A stretch of DNA of 55,225 bases from Thermotogaceae bacterium (lineage in GTDB: Bacteria > Thermotogota > Thermotogae > Thermotogales > Thermotogaceae): assembly GCA_027077795.1 (NCBI GenBank), contig JALWTT010000012.1, positions 1 to 55,225 of the forward strand, read 5' to 3'. A model generated the notes under the pieces. The model did no database searches. It worked only from the letters and a program-made list of their open reading frames with translations, and was not told the DNA's origin. This document shows positions 19,186 to 27,719 of the stretch, one piece after another; positions within the stretch are counted from its first letter, which is position 1, and the number at the start of each line of letters is the position of its first letter. The position numbers and the translations under genes are program-made.

Positions 19186-21504
19186 ATGAGAGAAGTTAAA
19201 AAGAGTGTTCCAAAGAAGGATTCCTACGGTTTGATAAGAGGTAAGCCTGTTTATACAGATGATATAGCTCCAAGAGATTCACTGATAGTGAAAGTTCTCA
19301 GAAGTCCCCATGCGTTTGCAAGGATAAAAAGCATAGATACTTCTGAAGCCCTTACGATGAGTGGAGTTGAACTTGTTCTTACATACAAGGACGTTCCCAG
19401 GAAACCCATAACCAGAGCTGGGCAGGGATATCCGGAGCCGTCACCATATGACAAGTTCATACTTGACGAGTATGTCAGATATGTTGGGGATGAAGTGGCA
19501 GTCGTTGCGGCTAAGGATGAGAGAACAGCAGAAGAGGCTTTGAAAAAGATCAAAGTTGAATATGATGTTCTAGAACCAGTCCTGGACTTTGAAAAAGCTG
19601 AAGGGAACCCATCCGTCATACACCCGGAGGATGACATATTTCCACAGTTTGACATAGGATTTGATCCGAAGAGAAACATAGCTGCGAGCTACGAGATGGA
19701 GATAGGAGATGTCGATGAGATCATAAAGGAATGTGAAGAAGATCCGGATTGTGTTGTTGTGAAAGATAGATTCTACACACAAGCTCAAGCGCATGTTATG
19801 CTCGAGCCCCATGCTTCGTTTGCATACATCGATATGAGTGGAAGGCTGGTTATCGTTACCAGCACACAGACGCCTTTTCATGTGAGAAGGCAGGTTTCCA
19901 TGGTTCTCGGCATACCCATAAAGGATATTCGCGTTATAAAACCGAGGATAGGTGGTGGCTTTGGCGGGAAGCAGGCGCTCCACGGTGAACTAATAGTATC
20001 CCTTGTAACATGGAAGACCAAGAAGCCTGCGAAACTCGTTTACACAAGAAGGGAGGTTTTTGAGGCTACATATACCAGGCATCCTTCCAGATTTGATGTC
20101 ACGTTAGCTGCAACAAAGGATGGAAAACTCAGAGCGATCGCATATGATGTTCTGTGGGACACTGGAGCCTACGGTGAGCATGCACTCACCACTTTGATGG
20201 TTGCTGGATCGAAGACACTTCCAATGTACAACAAAGTCGATGGCGTCAGATTCAGGGGAAAAGTTGTTTACACAAACCACGTTCCAGCTGGGGCGTACAG
20301 GGGATACGGTGCTATTCAGGGTAATTTCGCCCTTGAGAGCGCCATGGATATACTCGCGGAGAAACTTGGAATGGATCCCGTTGAACTGAGGCTTAAAAAC
20401 ATAATAAGAGAGGGAGAAACCTCTCCCATATTCAAGATAATGGGTGAAGGAAGAGAAGGGACTGATATGATAATAAAGAGTTGCAAGCTCGAGCAGGCAA
20501 TAAGGAGGGGAGCTGAGATCATAAATTGGGAGAAGAAGTTCAGAAAGAGAGAAAAGAGAGGAAGCAAGGTGAAAGGAGTTGGAATGGCGATAGCCATGCA
20601 GGGCTCTGGAATAGCCAATATAGATATGGGAAGTGCGATAATAAAGCTCAACGATGATGGATCGTTTAACCTTTTGGTTGGGGCTACTGATCTCGGTACG
20701 GGATCTGATACAATACTGGCCCAGATAGCGGCAGAAGTCCTCGGAGTTTCTACAGATGACATAATTGTTTATTCATCTGATACCGATCTCACACCATTTG
20801 ATGCCGGAGCTTACGCATCCTCGACAACTTATGTCTCTGGGAACGCGGTCAGAATAGCGGCTGAGAAAATGAAAAAGCTCATAATAGAGGAAGGTGCTAG
20901 GAAACTTGGATTAGGTCCGGAAGAGGTGGAATTTGACGGAAAGGTGATAAGGGCTAAAGATGGGTCAAAAGAGGTCACGCTCAAAGAACTTGCAACGGTT
21001 CGTTACTACACCGAGGATCAGAAGCAACTCATAGCGGATGGGTCTTTTGTTGGGCCCGAGAGCCCCCCACCTTACGCTGCCACTTTTGTTGAAGTTGAGG
21101 TTGACACCGAAACGGGGAAAGTAGATGTTCTCAAGTATGTGTCTATCCTCGACATAGGTACGCCGATCAACCCAGCGCTTGCTAGAATACAGGCCGAGGG
21201 CGGAGCTGTTCAGGGTATAGGCATGGCACTTTACGAAGACGTGAAATATTCAAGCAGTGGGAAGCTGCTCACCAACAATCTGATGTACTACAAAATCCCT
21301 TCAAGATTAGACGTTCCGGATATTCATGTGGAGTTCTTGGAAAGCTATGAGCCCACGGGGCCATTTGGAGCGAAGTCTGTTGCTGAGATAGGTATAGATA
21401 CACCTCCGGCTGCTATAGCAAATGCTGTTTATGACGCAATTGGTGTTAGGATAAAAAGTCTTCCGCTAACGCCGGAGAAGGTTTTCTTCGCTATGAAGAA
21501 ATAA
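19186..21504 (+). CDS. Molybdenum hydroxylase large, molybdopterin-binding subunit
   Basis: The 772-residue protein is the catalytic subunit of the xanthine oxidase family. It has the a/b hammerhead domain at 15-120 (YGLIRGKPVYTDDI), the cofactor loop RIGGGFGGKQ near residue 262, the GAYRGYG loop, and the active-site glutamate in GAKSVAEIGIDTPPAAIANAV near the end. The family hydroxylates purines, aldehydes, nicotinate and other heterocycles with water as oxygen source; the substrate here cannot be told. The sequence of the last motif resembles XdhA and nicotinate-type enzymes more than CO dehydrogenase, whose CSFR active-site loop is absent. No molybdopterin-synthesis genes are in the window. 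Confidence 0.93.
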   Translation: MREVKKSVPKKDSYGLIRGKPVYTDDIAPRDSLIVKVLRSPHAFARIKSIDTSEALTMSGVELVLTYKDVPRKPITRAGQGYPEPSPYDKFILDEYVRYVGDEVAVVAAKDERTAEEALKKIKVEYDVLEPVLDFEKAEGNPSVIHPEDDIFPQFDIGFDPKRNIAASYEMEIGDVDEIIKECEEDPDCVVVKDRFYTQAQAHVMLEPHASFAYIDMSGRLVIVTSTQTPFHVRRQVSMVLGIPIKDIRVIKPRIGGGFGGKQALHGELIVSLVTWKTKKPAKLVYTRREVFEATYTRHPSRFDVTLAATKDGKLRAIAYDVLWDTGAYGEHALTTLMVAGSKTLPMYNKVDGVRFRGKVVYTNHVPAGAYRGYGAIQGNFALESAMDILAEKLGMDPVELRLKNIIREGETSPIFKIMGEGREGTDMIIKSCKLEQAIRRGAEIINWEKKFRKREKRGSKVKGVGMAIAMQGSGIANIDMGSAIIKLNDDGSFNLLVGATDLGTGSDTILAQIAAEVLGVSTDDIIVYSSDTDLTPFDAGAYASSTTYVSGNAVRIAAEKMKKLIIEEGARKLGLGPEEVEFDGKVIRAKDGSKEVTLKELATVRYYTEDQKQLIADGSFVGPESPPPYAATFVEVEVDTETGKVDVLKYVSILDIGTPINPALARIQAEGGAVQGIGMALYEDVKYSSSGKLLTNNLMYYKIPSRLDVPDIHVEFLESYEPTGPFGAKSVAEIGIDTPPAAIANAVYDAIGVRIKSLPLTPEKVFFAMKK

Positions 21505-21527
21505 GCCCCATCCCGTGCGGGGCTTTT
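21503..21527. terminator. Bidirectional terminator between the hydroxylase operon and uvrC
   Basis: AAGCCCC and GGGGCTT form a 7-bp stem with a 9-base loop directly at the stop of the large subunit, followed by TTTT on the plus strand. The uvrC stop on the other strand lies at its edge, so it can serve both genes. Confidence 0.75.
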
Positions 21528-23172
21528 ATACACTCTCCTTTATCCTTCGAGCGATTTTTTCGCTTCCGACAATCCTGGCGAGCTCTTTCAAGCTCGCCTT
21601 TTCCAGCTCTTCCACACTTGAAAATCTCTCCAGCAACTTTCTTCTTCTGACGGGCCCGATCCCTTCCAGACTTTGGAGGAGAGATCTCAGTGATTCTTTC
21701 ATCCTTATCCTCCTGTTTCCCTCAACTGCAAATCTATGAGCTTCATCTCTCACGGTAGCTAGAACTCTAACTACAGGACTGTCAAGGGGTAACCTGTATT
21801 CACCATCGAGTTTGACCACTCTCTCTTCTGATTTTGCTAATCCCACCACAGCACACATTTTCCTCACAAGTTTGAGCCCATGAACAGCGGCTTTTACCTG
21901 CCCAATTCCACCATCAATGAACAGCAAGTCTGGGACATCGTGTTTTGAATATCTCCTTTTCACGACTTCTTTTATAGATCTGTAATCATCGGGTTTAGTT
22001 AGGTTCAGCCTGTACCTCCTGTACTCCTCTTTGGCAGGTTTGCCATTCACAAACACGACGAGCGATGCCACGGTCCCCCTCCCTTGAAGGTGTGATATGT
22101 CTATTCCTTCTATCTTTTTCACTTCTCTCAGCCCCATGAATTCTGCCAAACGCTTCAGCATATCCTTTCTGAGGCCTCGCATTTTCAGCTCTTCTTCCAG
22201 GTTATCCAATGCGATGCTGATCAGTCTTCTTTCCTCCTCATCTTTTGGGAGATGAACATGTGCGATTTCAGTCTTTACTTCGATGTTCGATATCACTCTT
22301 TCTGGTGCATCTCCTTCCAAAGCGTAGAACATTTCCATGAATTCCTTGACACTCGCGTCGTTCATCTCATAGGAGAGTTTACCTAAAAGGAAGCCCCCTC
22401 TTATTCTGAGCACCACGAACATTCCGTCATCTCCGACGATCACATCTAGATTTCTGTGATCTGGAAGTGATACTCCTTGCCTTTGGAGCATACTCTCCAT
22501 CTTCATGAGTATGTCTCTGTAACGAGCTGCGTTCTCAAAATCCAGCATTTTCGCGTGATGCTCCATTTTTTCCTCTATCTTCTCCACGAAACCTTTTACG
22601 TCTCCTTTGAGAAAGCTTCGCAATTCGTTCAATATGCTTTCATACTCTTCCCTCGTCACTGCACCTTTCACACAAGGCCCAACGCATCTTCCTATGTAGT
22701 AATCCATGCAGGGCCTTTTTATACGATGGAGATTCTTTTTGCAGGTTCTAAAACCCAAAAACTGCTGTAAGATATCCAAGAGCTCTCTCGCGAACCTAAC
22801 GTTTGTAAAAGGTCCGTGGTACTCGCCACTTTTCCCTTTTCTCCTGACAATTTCCACATATGGGAATTCTCCTTCGGATATCCTTATGTATGGATACACC
22901 TCCGTACTCTTCAGCAAAGTGTTGTATTTGGGTTTGTGGTGATGAACAAGGTTAGCCTCAAGAAGGAGAGCTTCTTTCTCGTTTTTCGTCACTATCCATT
23001 CCACATCGTCTGCTTCCTGGACTATGAAAACCGATTTTCCTTCCTTTGAGTTGATATGCTGTAGCAACCTTTTTTTGATGTTTTTTGATTTTCCTATGTA
23101 TATTGGCGCATCCTCCTTCTTGAAAATATACACTCCAGGTTTGCTTGGAGCCTCACTTATCTTCTTCCTCAT
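21526..23172 (-). CDS. uvrC: Excinuclease ABC subunit C
   Basis: UvrC makes both cuts around a lesion in nucleotide excision repair. The 548 residues contain the GIY-YIG nuclease at the N-terminus (PGVYIFKKEDAPIYIGKSKNIKKRL), the cysteine cluster CKKNLHRIKRPCMDYYIGRCVGPC, a UvrB-binding UVR helix pair near 190-230, the RNase-H-like second nuclease (IEGIDISHLQGRGTVASLVVF, LLFIDGGIGQVKAA, DEAHRFAV), and C-terminal helix-hairpin-helix motifs. It overlaps the preceding small gene by 20 bases, so the two are co-expressed. Confidence 0.97.
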   Translation of the reverse strand: MRKKISEAPSKPGVYIFKKEDAPIYIGKSKNIKKRLLQHINSKEGKSVFIVQEADDVEWIVTKNEKEALLLEANLVHHHKPKYNTLLKSTEVYPYIRISEGEFPYVEIVRRKGKSGEYHGPFTNVRFARELLDILQQFLGFRTCKKNLHRIKRPCMDYYIGRCVGPCVKGAVTREEYESILNELRSFLKGDVKGFVEKIEEKMEHHAKMLDFENAARYRDILMKMESMLQRQGVSLPDHRNLDVIVGDDGMFVVLRIRGGFLLGKLSYEMNDASVKEFMEMFYALEGDAPERVISNIEVKTEIAHVHLPKDEEERRLISIALDNLEEELKMRGLRKDMLKRLAEFMGLREVKKIEGIDISHLQGRGTVASLVVFVNGKPAKEEYRRYRLNLTKPDDYRSIKEVVKRRYSKHDVPDLLFIDGGIGQVKAAVHGLKLVRKMCAVVGLAKSEERVVKLDGEYRLPLDSPVVRVLATVRDEAHRFAVEGNRRIRMKESLRSLLQSLEGIGPVRRRKLLERFSSVEELEKASLKELARIVGSEKIARRIKESV

Positions 23173-23482
23173 CTTTTAACCTTTCCTCCCACATATCGAA
23201 AATCCTCTTGGCTAAATCGTAGTTTTTCACATACTCTATGAATTTTTCCCCTTGAGTTTCAACCTCCCTGAATACGTGTATGTCTCCCTCCTCCTCTATC
23301 CGAGTGAGCTCTGGATCGAGAAAGACTTCCTGGCAAACCCAGTAGACTCCTCCCTCGTATGTGATCTCATCGAGCTTTTTGAAGAAGTCCTCGTTTCCCT
23401 CGTCATCAATCACACTGAACACTTCCACCTCTATCATTTCTTGCTCATGCTCATCTTCAGGGAAATTTACATGAAAGTCCAA
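23153..23482 (-). CDS. Small acidic protein of unknown function
   Basis: About 109 residues, strongly acidic at both ends (PEDEHEQEMIEVEVFSVIDDEG and ERLKDEEEDK) with a middle YEGGVYWVCQEVFLDPE. The first half weakly recalls DUF1292 proteins, but I am not sure. The in-frame GTG 23491 and ATG 23488 fall inside the SD GGAGGTGATG; TTG 23482 is 8 bases after GGAGG and is taken as the start. Its 3' end overlaps uvrC by 20 bases, which suggests translational coupling. No catalytic motif is visible. Confidence 0.7.
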   Translation of the reverse strand: MDFHVNFPEDEHEQEMIEVEVFSVIDDEGNEDFFKKLDEITYEGGVYWVCQEVFLDPELTRIEEEGDIHVFREVETQGEKFIEYVKNYDLAKRIFDMWEERLKDEEEDK

Positions 23483-23547
23483 AATCATCACCTCCGCTTC
23501 CGAGAAATTCTACCACTCTTGATATAATCCAGCTTGAGGTGATGCTT

Positions 23548-24408
23548 TTGAATTACAGGGAGTTATCTAAGCTCATATCACTTATAGAGAACGATCCACT
23601 CGAGGGAAGATCGAGATTGAGGAATTTGAAGAAGAAAGATTCCATGGTGATAGGAATTACTGGAAGCCCCGGTGCTGGTAAATCCACACTGGTTGATGGG
23701 TTGATGGATTGCTACAGAAGAGTCGGGAAAACAGTTGGAGTGATAGCAGTTGATCCATCGAGTCCTTTCAGTGGTGGCGCGTTTCTCGGTGACAGGATAA
23801 GGATGAAAAGACACTTCACAGATGATGGGGTTTTCATAAGAAGTATGGCGAGCCGTGGGAGCCTTGGTGGTGTGAACGATGCGGTGTTTGATGTGGTGGA
23901 AGCTTACAAAGCCTTTGGATTTGACGTAGTCCTGATAGAGACGGTGGGAGCCGGGCAAACAGAAATCGAAGTGGCATATGTATCTCAGACGGTTGTCTTG
24001 GTTTTGTCCCCAGGTAGCGGTGATGATGTTCAGATGTTGAAGGCTGGAATTATGGAGATAGCAGATGTCTTTGTTGTGAATAAATCTGATCAGCCTGGAG
24101 CTGATGCGTTGGTTCTCAGTATAAAGGCGATGCTTGAGATATCCAAGGATGAAGGTTGGATACCTCCGATAGTTCAAACTGTAGCCACAACAGGAAAAGG
24201 AATTCAGGATCTTTGCCAATCTATATATGAGCACCAAAAATATCTTGTAAGCAGTGGAAAGATGACAGATAGAGTTATAAGAAGTGAGAAAAAACACGCA
24301 GAGCATGTTCTTATGAACATGGTTAGGGAGATAATAGAAAAGTCACCCTGCATGAGGTTTGAGGAGATCTTAGATGATGTTATCAAGAATTTGTGTGAAC
24401 GATCCTGA
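23548..24408 (+). CDS. meaB: MeaB/ArgK family P-loop GTPase
   Basis: MeaB is the G-protein chaperone of adenosylcobalamin-dependent methylmalonyl-CoA mutase. Visible motifs are Walker A GSPGAGKSTLVDGL, VIAVDPSSPFSGGAFLGDRIRM, the Mg2+ motif IETVGAGQTE, and the base-specificity motif VVNKSDQPGAD. The GTG and ATG at 23539-23544 lie in the SD GAGGTGATG; TTG 23548 is 8 bases after GAGG and is used here. A TATAAT box at 23523-23528 would give a very short leader. No mutase gene is nearby, so the partner is not shown by context. Its last 26 bases overlap tmcAL tail to tail. Confidence 0.92.
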   Translation: MNYRELSKLISLIENDPLEGRSRLRNLKKKDSMVIGITGSPGAGKSTLVDGLMDCYRRVGKTVGVIAVDPSSPFSGGAFLGDRIRMKRHFTDDGVFIRSMASRGSLGGVNDAVFDVVEAYKAFGFDVVLIETVGAGQTEIEVAYVSQTVVLVLSPGSGDDVQMLKAGIMEIADVFVVNKSDQPGADALVLSIKAMLEISKDEGWIPPIVQTVATTGKGIQDLCQSIYEHQKYLVSSGKMTDRVIRSEKKHAEHVLMNMVREIIEKSPCMRFEEILDDVIKNLCERS

Positions 24409-25672
24409 TCCTTTCGCGGAAGTCTCTGCCTCCGACTCTCTGAGATTCGTTTTTGAAGAGTAGTGAGTGGACATCCGTGGCCATCGTGTCCAGCTCGAAC
24501 ATCCTCAGATAAAGCCCCTGATCAATTTCAAGGTTTTCTTCCAAAGCCTTTTTCAGTGCTTTTCTATAAAATGAAGCAGTGGAGATTACAGGCACTCTTG
24601 ATGTCTCCTTCAAGAGCTTCAGCAACTTTCTACCGTGGTCGTTGAATCCCAAAATTCTTGCATATTGCGGCCCGAATGTGTTCACTTTGCCCATGAACTC
24701 AGATGTCATCTCGAAGAAAGCGTGAAGCATCATCCTTCTGAGCCTTGTGAATGTGAACCTTTTTGTCTTCAATCTTTCTATGAAATCAACTAAACTTTTG
24801 GATCTTCTCGCTTCCCTTTCGAATCTCACATCAAGCCCCTCAACAAATCCATGGATTCTGGAGAAGTCATCTCTCTTCATTGTTCTGAACTTCGCCATGT
24901 AAGCCATATCTAGGTCTTTCCAAAAAACTGGACCTCTACCTTCGTTCATCTCTCTTTTGATGATTTCGAAGCTTTTCTCGGGTACGGATTTTCTGATTTC
25001 ATTCCATCTCTCTGACCTCAGCAAGTTTCTTATGGAAGTTGCACTCGAAAATTTTCCTCTAAATGAGGGGTCGTTGTAATCCGCTCCGATCCTCTTTATG
25101 GTATGAAATCTTATCCTTGAGCCATATCTCAATATGGATCGCACGTATTCAACCCCCAAAATGTCGTTTGACTTCTCTATATTCATTATTCTAATTGGAT
25201 CCAGAATACTCGCTTCCTGAGCGTATTCCACCAAAGCCTCCTTTCTAGCGTTCGGGAAGGATAGACCTTTTTTAAGCTTCACGTGAAGAATTTCTTGATA
25301 TCTCCAGGGTTGCTCGTGAAGAATCTGAGCAGTTTTCACCAGGAACTCCTCATCGGCCGATTCGGAGCCGAACACCATATCTGTGACGATCCCGAGTTTG
25401 TGTAGAATCCCCACCGATCCAAAGGCGAATCCTCCCGCATCCTGAGTCGCGTAAACAAACGGAAGCTCTACAACCACATCCACTCCATGATGAAGCGCTA
25501 TCTCAGCTCGAGAAAACTTGTCTATCACAGAAGGCTCACCACGTTGCGTGAAATTACCACTCATAACAGCGACCGTGAAATCAGGTTTTACGAGGTCTTT
25601 GGCCGATTTCAAATGGTACAGATGACCGTTGTGAAACGGGTTGTACTCCACCACCAATCCAAGAACTCTCAT
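24383..25672 (-). CDS. tmcAL: tRNA(Met) cytidine acetate ligase
   Basis: TmcAL activates acetate with ATP and acetylates the wobble cytidine of elongator tRNA-Met. The nucleotidyltransferase start GLVVEYNPFHNGHLYHL carries the HxGH motif, followed by VAVMSGNFTQRGEPSVIDKFSRAEIAL and VVELPFVYATQDAGGFAFGSVG, all typical of the family. The length of 429 is close to the usual 390-430. The open frame runs upstream to 25957 but that part is antisense to flagellin; AGGAGG 6 bases before ATG 25672 fixes the start. Confidence 0.93.
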   Translation of the reverse strand: MRVLGLVVEYNPFHNGHLYHLKSAKDLVKPDFTVAVMSGNFTQRGEPSVIDKFSRAEIALHHGVDVVVELPFVYATQDAGGFAFGSVGILHKLGIVTDMVFGSESADEEFLVKTAQILHEQPWRYQEILHVKLKKGLSFPNARKEALVEYAQEASILDPIRIMNIEKSNDILGVEYVRSILRYGSRIRFHTIKRIGADYNDPSFRGKFSSATSIRNLLRSERWNEIRKSVPEKSFEIIKREMNEGRGPVFWKDLDMAYMAKFRTMKRDDFSRIHGFVEGLDVRFEREARRSKSLVDFIERLKTKRFTFTRLRRMMLHAFFEMTSEFMGKVNTFGPQYARILGFNDHGRKLLKLLKETSRVPVISTASFYRKALKKALEENLEIDQGLYLRMFELDTMATDVHSLLFKNESQRVGGRDFRERIRIVHTNS

Positions 25673-25769
25673 GGGATCCCTCCTCATTTTAGGAATTTTA
25701 CAAAAAACGGGAGAAGAATAGACATGAGAGAGATAAGGACTCAAGCAGAGGAACTGGGGGGGATAATTC

Positions 25770-27296
25770 ATGAGGATTAACCATAACTTGGCTGCGCTGA
25801 ATGCGTGGCGGAATATAAACAAAAGTTCCTTGGATATGAACAAAACTCTAGAAAAGTTGAGTTCGGGTCTCAGGATAAACAGAGCAGGGGATGATGCAGC
25901 TGGATTGGCGATCAGTGAGAAAATGAGAGGCCAGATCAGAGGTTTGAGGATGGCCATAAAGAACGCTCAGGATGCCATATCGATGATCCAAACAGCTGAG
26001 GGAGCTTTGAACGAGGTTCACTCGATACTTCAGAGAATGAGGGAGCTGGCCGTAGAGGCGGCTTCCGACACGAACACCGATGTTGACAGATCAAATCTTC
26101 AGAAGGAAGTCAACCAGCTTTTGGAAGAAATAGACAGGATAGCTCGGGCCACGGAATTTAACACCAAGAAACTCCTTGACGGAACTCTCGAGATATTCAG
26201 GGATAAGTATGATTCTAAGATAGTGACTGGTGGGAACTTCCAGCTTCAGACGGAGGATATAAGTGTGAATACTGTTACCGCTGGAACAAACATAGCCTCT
26301 TACTCTGTGAACCTTAAGGCAAACGACGGGGTTGGTAAGACGTACAGTGTTGTCATACTCGGGAATCCGTTTGATCTGACATTGAAATCAGTGGGGACTG
26401 ATCAGGTGTTTTACAATTTGAAATATCAAGGTGTTTCTCTCGCGTCCGGCACGGCCACGGGAGATACGGCTTTGGATATAGGCGACGTTACGATAGGGCT
26501 TCATTTTTCTACGAGCATGAACACTTTGAACAGCATGAGCGTTACGGTGAAAAATGACACCTCTTTTGATTCAGCAAATGCACCAGAAGGAACATACGTC
26601 GTTGAGGTTGGACAGTTCGGAGGAAGCGTCACGAGTCCGCTGGACGTGAGGGTGGTTCAAGCTGGTGAGCACGGCGATGCAGCTGAGGTGGTGAACTTCA
26701 GCGATGGAAAGGAAGATTATTATGGAGCTTCTATAAAGTTGAACGGTTCTTCGGTGAGCTTGAGTTCTTTATACGCGATAAGGTTCAAATGGAGAACTGA
26801 TGTTTACAGTATAAAAGACTTTGGGAATGCCGTTCCATTGGAGGAAGTGGTTGATAGTGGTGTTGCCCGCGTTGAGAGTGTGAACACCAGCGGTGACAAG
26901 CTGATATTCCAGATAGGAGCAAACGAGGGCCAAAACATGGTTGCTGGGATAGATAAGATGGATTCCTCCTCTCTTGGCTTGACGGAAGAATCGGTTAATC
27001 TGGCAACTCAGGATGGAGCAGAGAGAGCCATAATGGTAATAGACGGTGCTATACACAAAGTCAGTGAGATGAGAGCACAACTTGGGGCTTTCCAGAACAG
27101 GCTCGAGCACACCATATCTAACTTGGGTGTCGCAGCGGAAAACCTGACGGCTTCCGAGAGTAGGGTAAGGGACGCGGATATGGCCAAGGAGATGATGGAG
27201 TTCACCAAGGAACAAATCCTCATTCAAAGTGGGATGGCGATGTTGGCGCAGGCGAATACCTTGCCACAAAGCGTTTTACAGCTTCTCAGAGGGTGA
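25770..27296 (+). CDS. fliC: Flagellin
   Basis: The 508-residue protein is the filament subunit. The N-terminal D0/D1 region ([15 protein letters not shown], then [33 protein letters not shown]) and the C-terminal region ([15 protein letters not shown], then [39 protein letters not shown]) are well conserved. The middle, about residues 145-400, is a variable beta-rich surface domain rich in Val, Ser, Thr and Gly. The ATG follows GGGGGG by 7 bases. It is flanked by its own terminator and is apparently monocistronic; I could not identify a clear sigma-28 promoter in the 97-base gap. Confidence 0.97.
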   Translation: MRINHNLAALNAWRNINKSSLDMNKTLEKLSSGLRINRAGDDAAGLAISEKMRGQIRGLRMAIKNAQDAISMIQTAEGALNEVHSILQRMRELAVEAASDTNTDVDRSNLQKEVNQLLEEIDRIARATEFNTKKLLDGTLEIFRDKYDSKIVTGGNFQLQTEDISVNTVTAGTNIASYSVNLKANDGVGKTYSVVILGNPFDLTLKSVGTDQVFYNLKYQGVSLASGTATGDTALDIGDVTIGLHFSTSMNTLNSMSVTVKNDTSFDSANAPEGTYVVEVGQFGGSVTSPLDVRVVQAGEHGDAAEVVNFSDGKEDYYGASIKLNGSSVSLSSLYAIRFKWRTDVYSIKDFGNAVPLEEVVDSGVARVESVNTSGDKLIFQIGANEGQNMVAGIDKMDSSSLGLTEESVNLATQDGAERAIMVIDGAIHKVSEMRAQLGAFQNRLEHTISNLGVAAENLTASESRVRDADMAKEMMEFTKEQILIQSGMAMLAQANTLPQSVLQLLRG

Positions 27297-27302
27297 TGAA
27301 AT

Positions 27303-27329
27303 TCCCGCCAATAGGCGGGAGATTTTTTC
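27303..27329 (+). terminator. Terminator of flagellin
   Basis: TCCCGCC, a 4-base loop AATA and GGCGGGA are followed by GATTTTTTC seven bases after the flagellin stop. This is a strong rho-independent terminator. Confidence 0.9.
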
Positions 27330-27346
27330 TAAATCCTTTCAAGGAC

Positions 27347-27376
27347 TTGATTTTCAATGATAACAAGTGGTATATT
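27347..27376 (+). promoter_or_regulatory. Promoter of the HU gene
   Basis: TTGATT (27347-27352), an 18-base spacer and TATATT (27371-27376) lie 47 bases before the HU start codon, just after the flagellin terminator. Confidence 0.7.
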
Positions 27377-27423
27377 TAGCTGTGGTGCGTGGTTTAGACG
27401 ATCGTTGAAAGGGGGGTTGAAAG

Positions 27424-27699
27424 ATGAACAAGAAGGAACTAGTCGATGTTGTTGCCAAGAAGACAGGGGCGAAGAAGAAGGATGTTAAGATGATTGTTGA
27501 CGCGACGATCGAAGCTATAAAGGAAGCTATGGGAAAGGGTGAGAAGGTACAGCTTGTAGGCTTTGGGAGCTTCGAGGTGAGAGAAGCCGCCGCTAGGAAG
27601 GGTGTCAATCCGAGAACCAAGCAGCCGATCGAGATCCCAGCCAGGAAAGTGCCGAAGTTTAAACCTGGTAAGGATCTCAAAAAGAGGGTGAGTAAGTGA
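27424..27699 (+). CDS. hup: DNA-binding protein HU
   Basis: This 91-residue protein is the histone-like HU, a dimer that bends and compacts DNA. It starts MNKKELVDVVAKKTGAKKKDV and has the core KVQLVGFGSFEVREAAARKGVNPRTKQPIEIPARKVPKFKPG, which includes the DNA-binding arm with NPRT and the intercalating proline. All five arginine codons are AGA/AGG. It has its own promoter (27347-27376) and a strong SD (GGGGGG, 7 bases before ATG). Confidence 0.97.
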   Translation: MNKKELVDVVAKKTGAKKKDVKMIVDATIEAIKEAMGKGEKVQLVGFGSFEVREAAARKGVNPRTKQPIEIPARKVPKFKPGKDLKKRVSK

Positions 27700-27700
27700 T

Positions 27701-27718
27701 AGGGGGCCATGGCCCCCT
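27701..27718. terminator. Palindromic hairpin between HU and mnmE
   Basis: AGGGGGCCATGGCCCCCT is an 18-base perfect palindrome between the two convergent stop codons. It is followed by ATCATTTT on the plus strand. The T-run is weak and there is no unpaired loop beyond the centre, so termination strength is uncertain. Confidence 0.6.
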
Positions 27719-27719
27719 A

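Noticed and set aside
23578-24306. 242-residue minus-strand open frame inside meaB
   Set aside because: It lies wholly opposite a conserved GTPase and its translation is rich in Cys, His and Tyr without any domain pattern.
25673-25957. N-terminal extension of tmcAL by 95 residues
   Set aside because: It runs antisense into flagellin and the SD and family start (MRVLGLVVEYNPFHNGH) lie at 25672.
27701-27718. Palindrome as an HU or regulator binding site
   Set aside because: Its place between two convergent stop codons fits a hairpin or terminator better.
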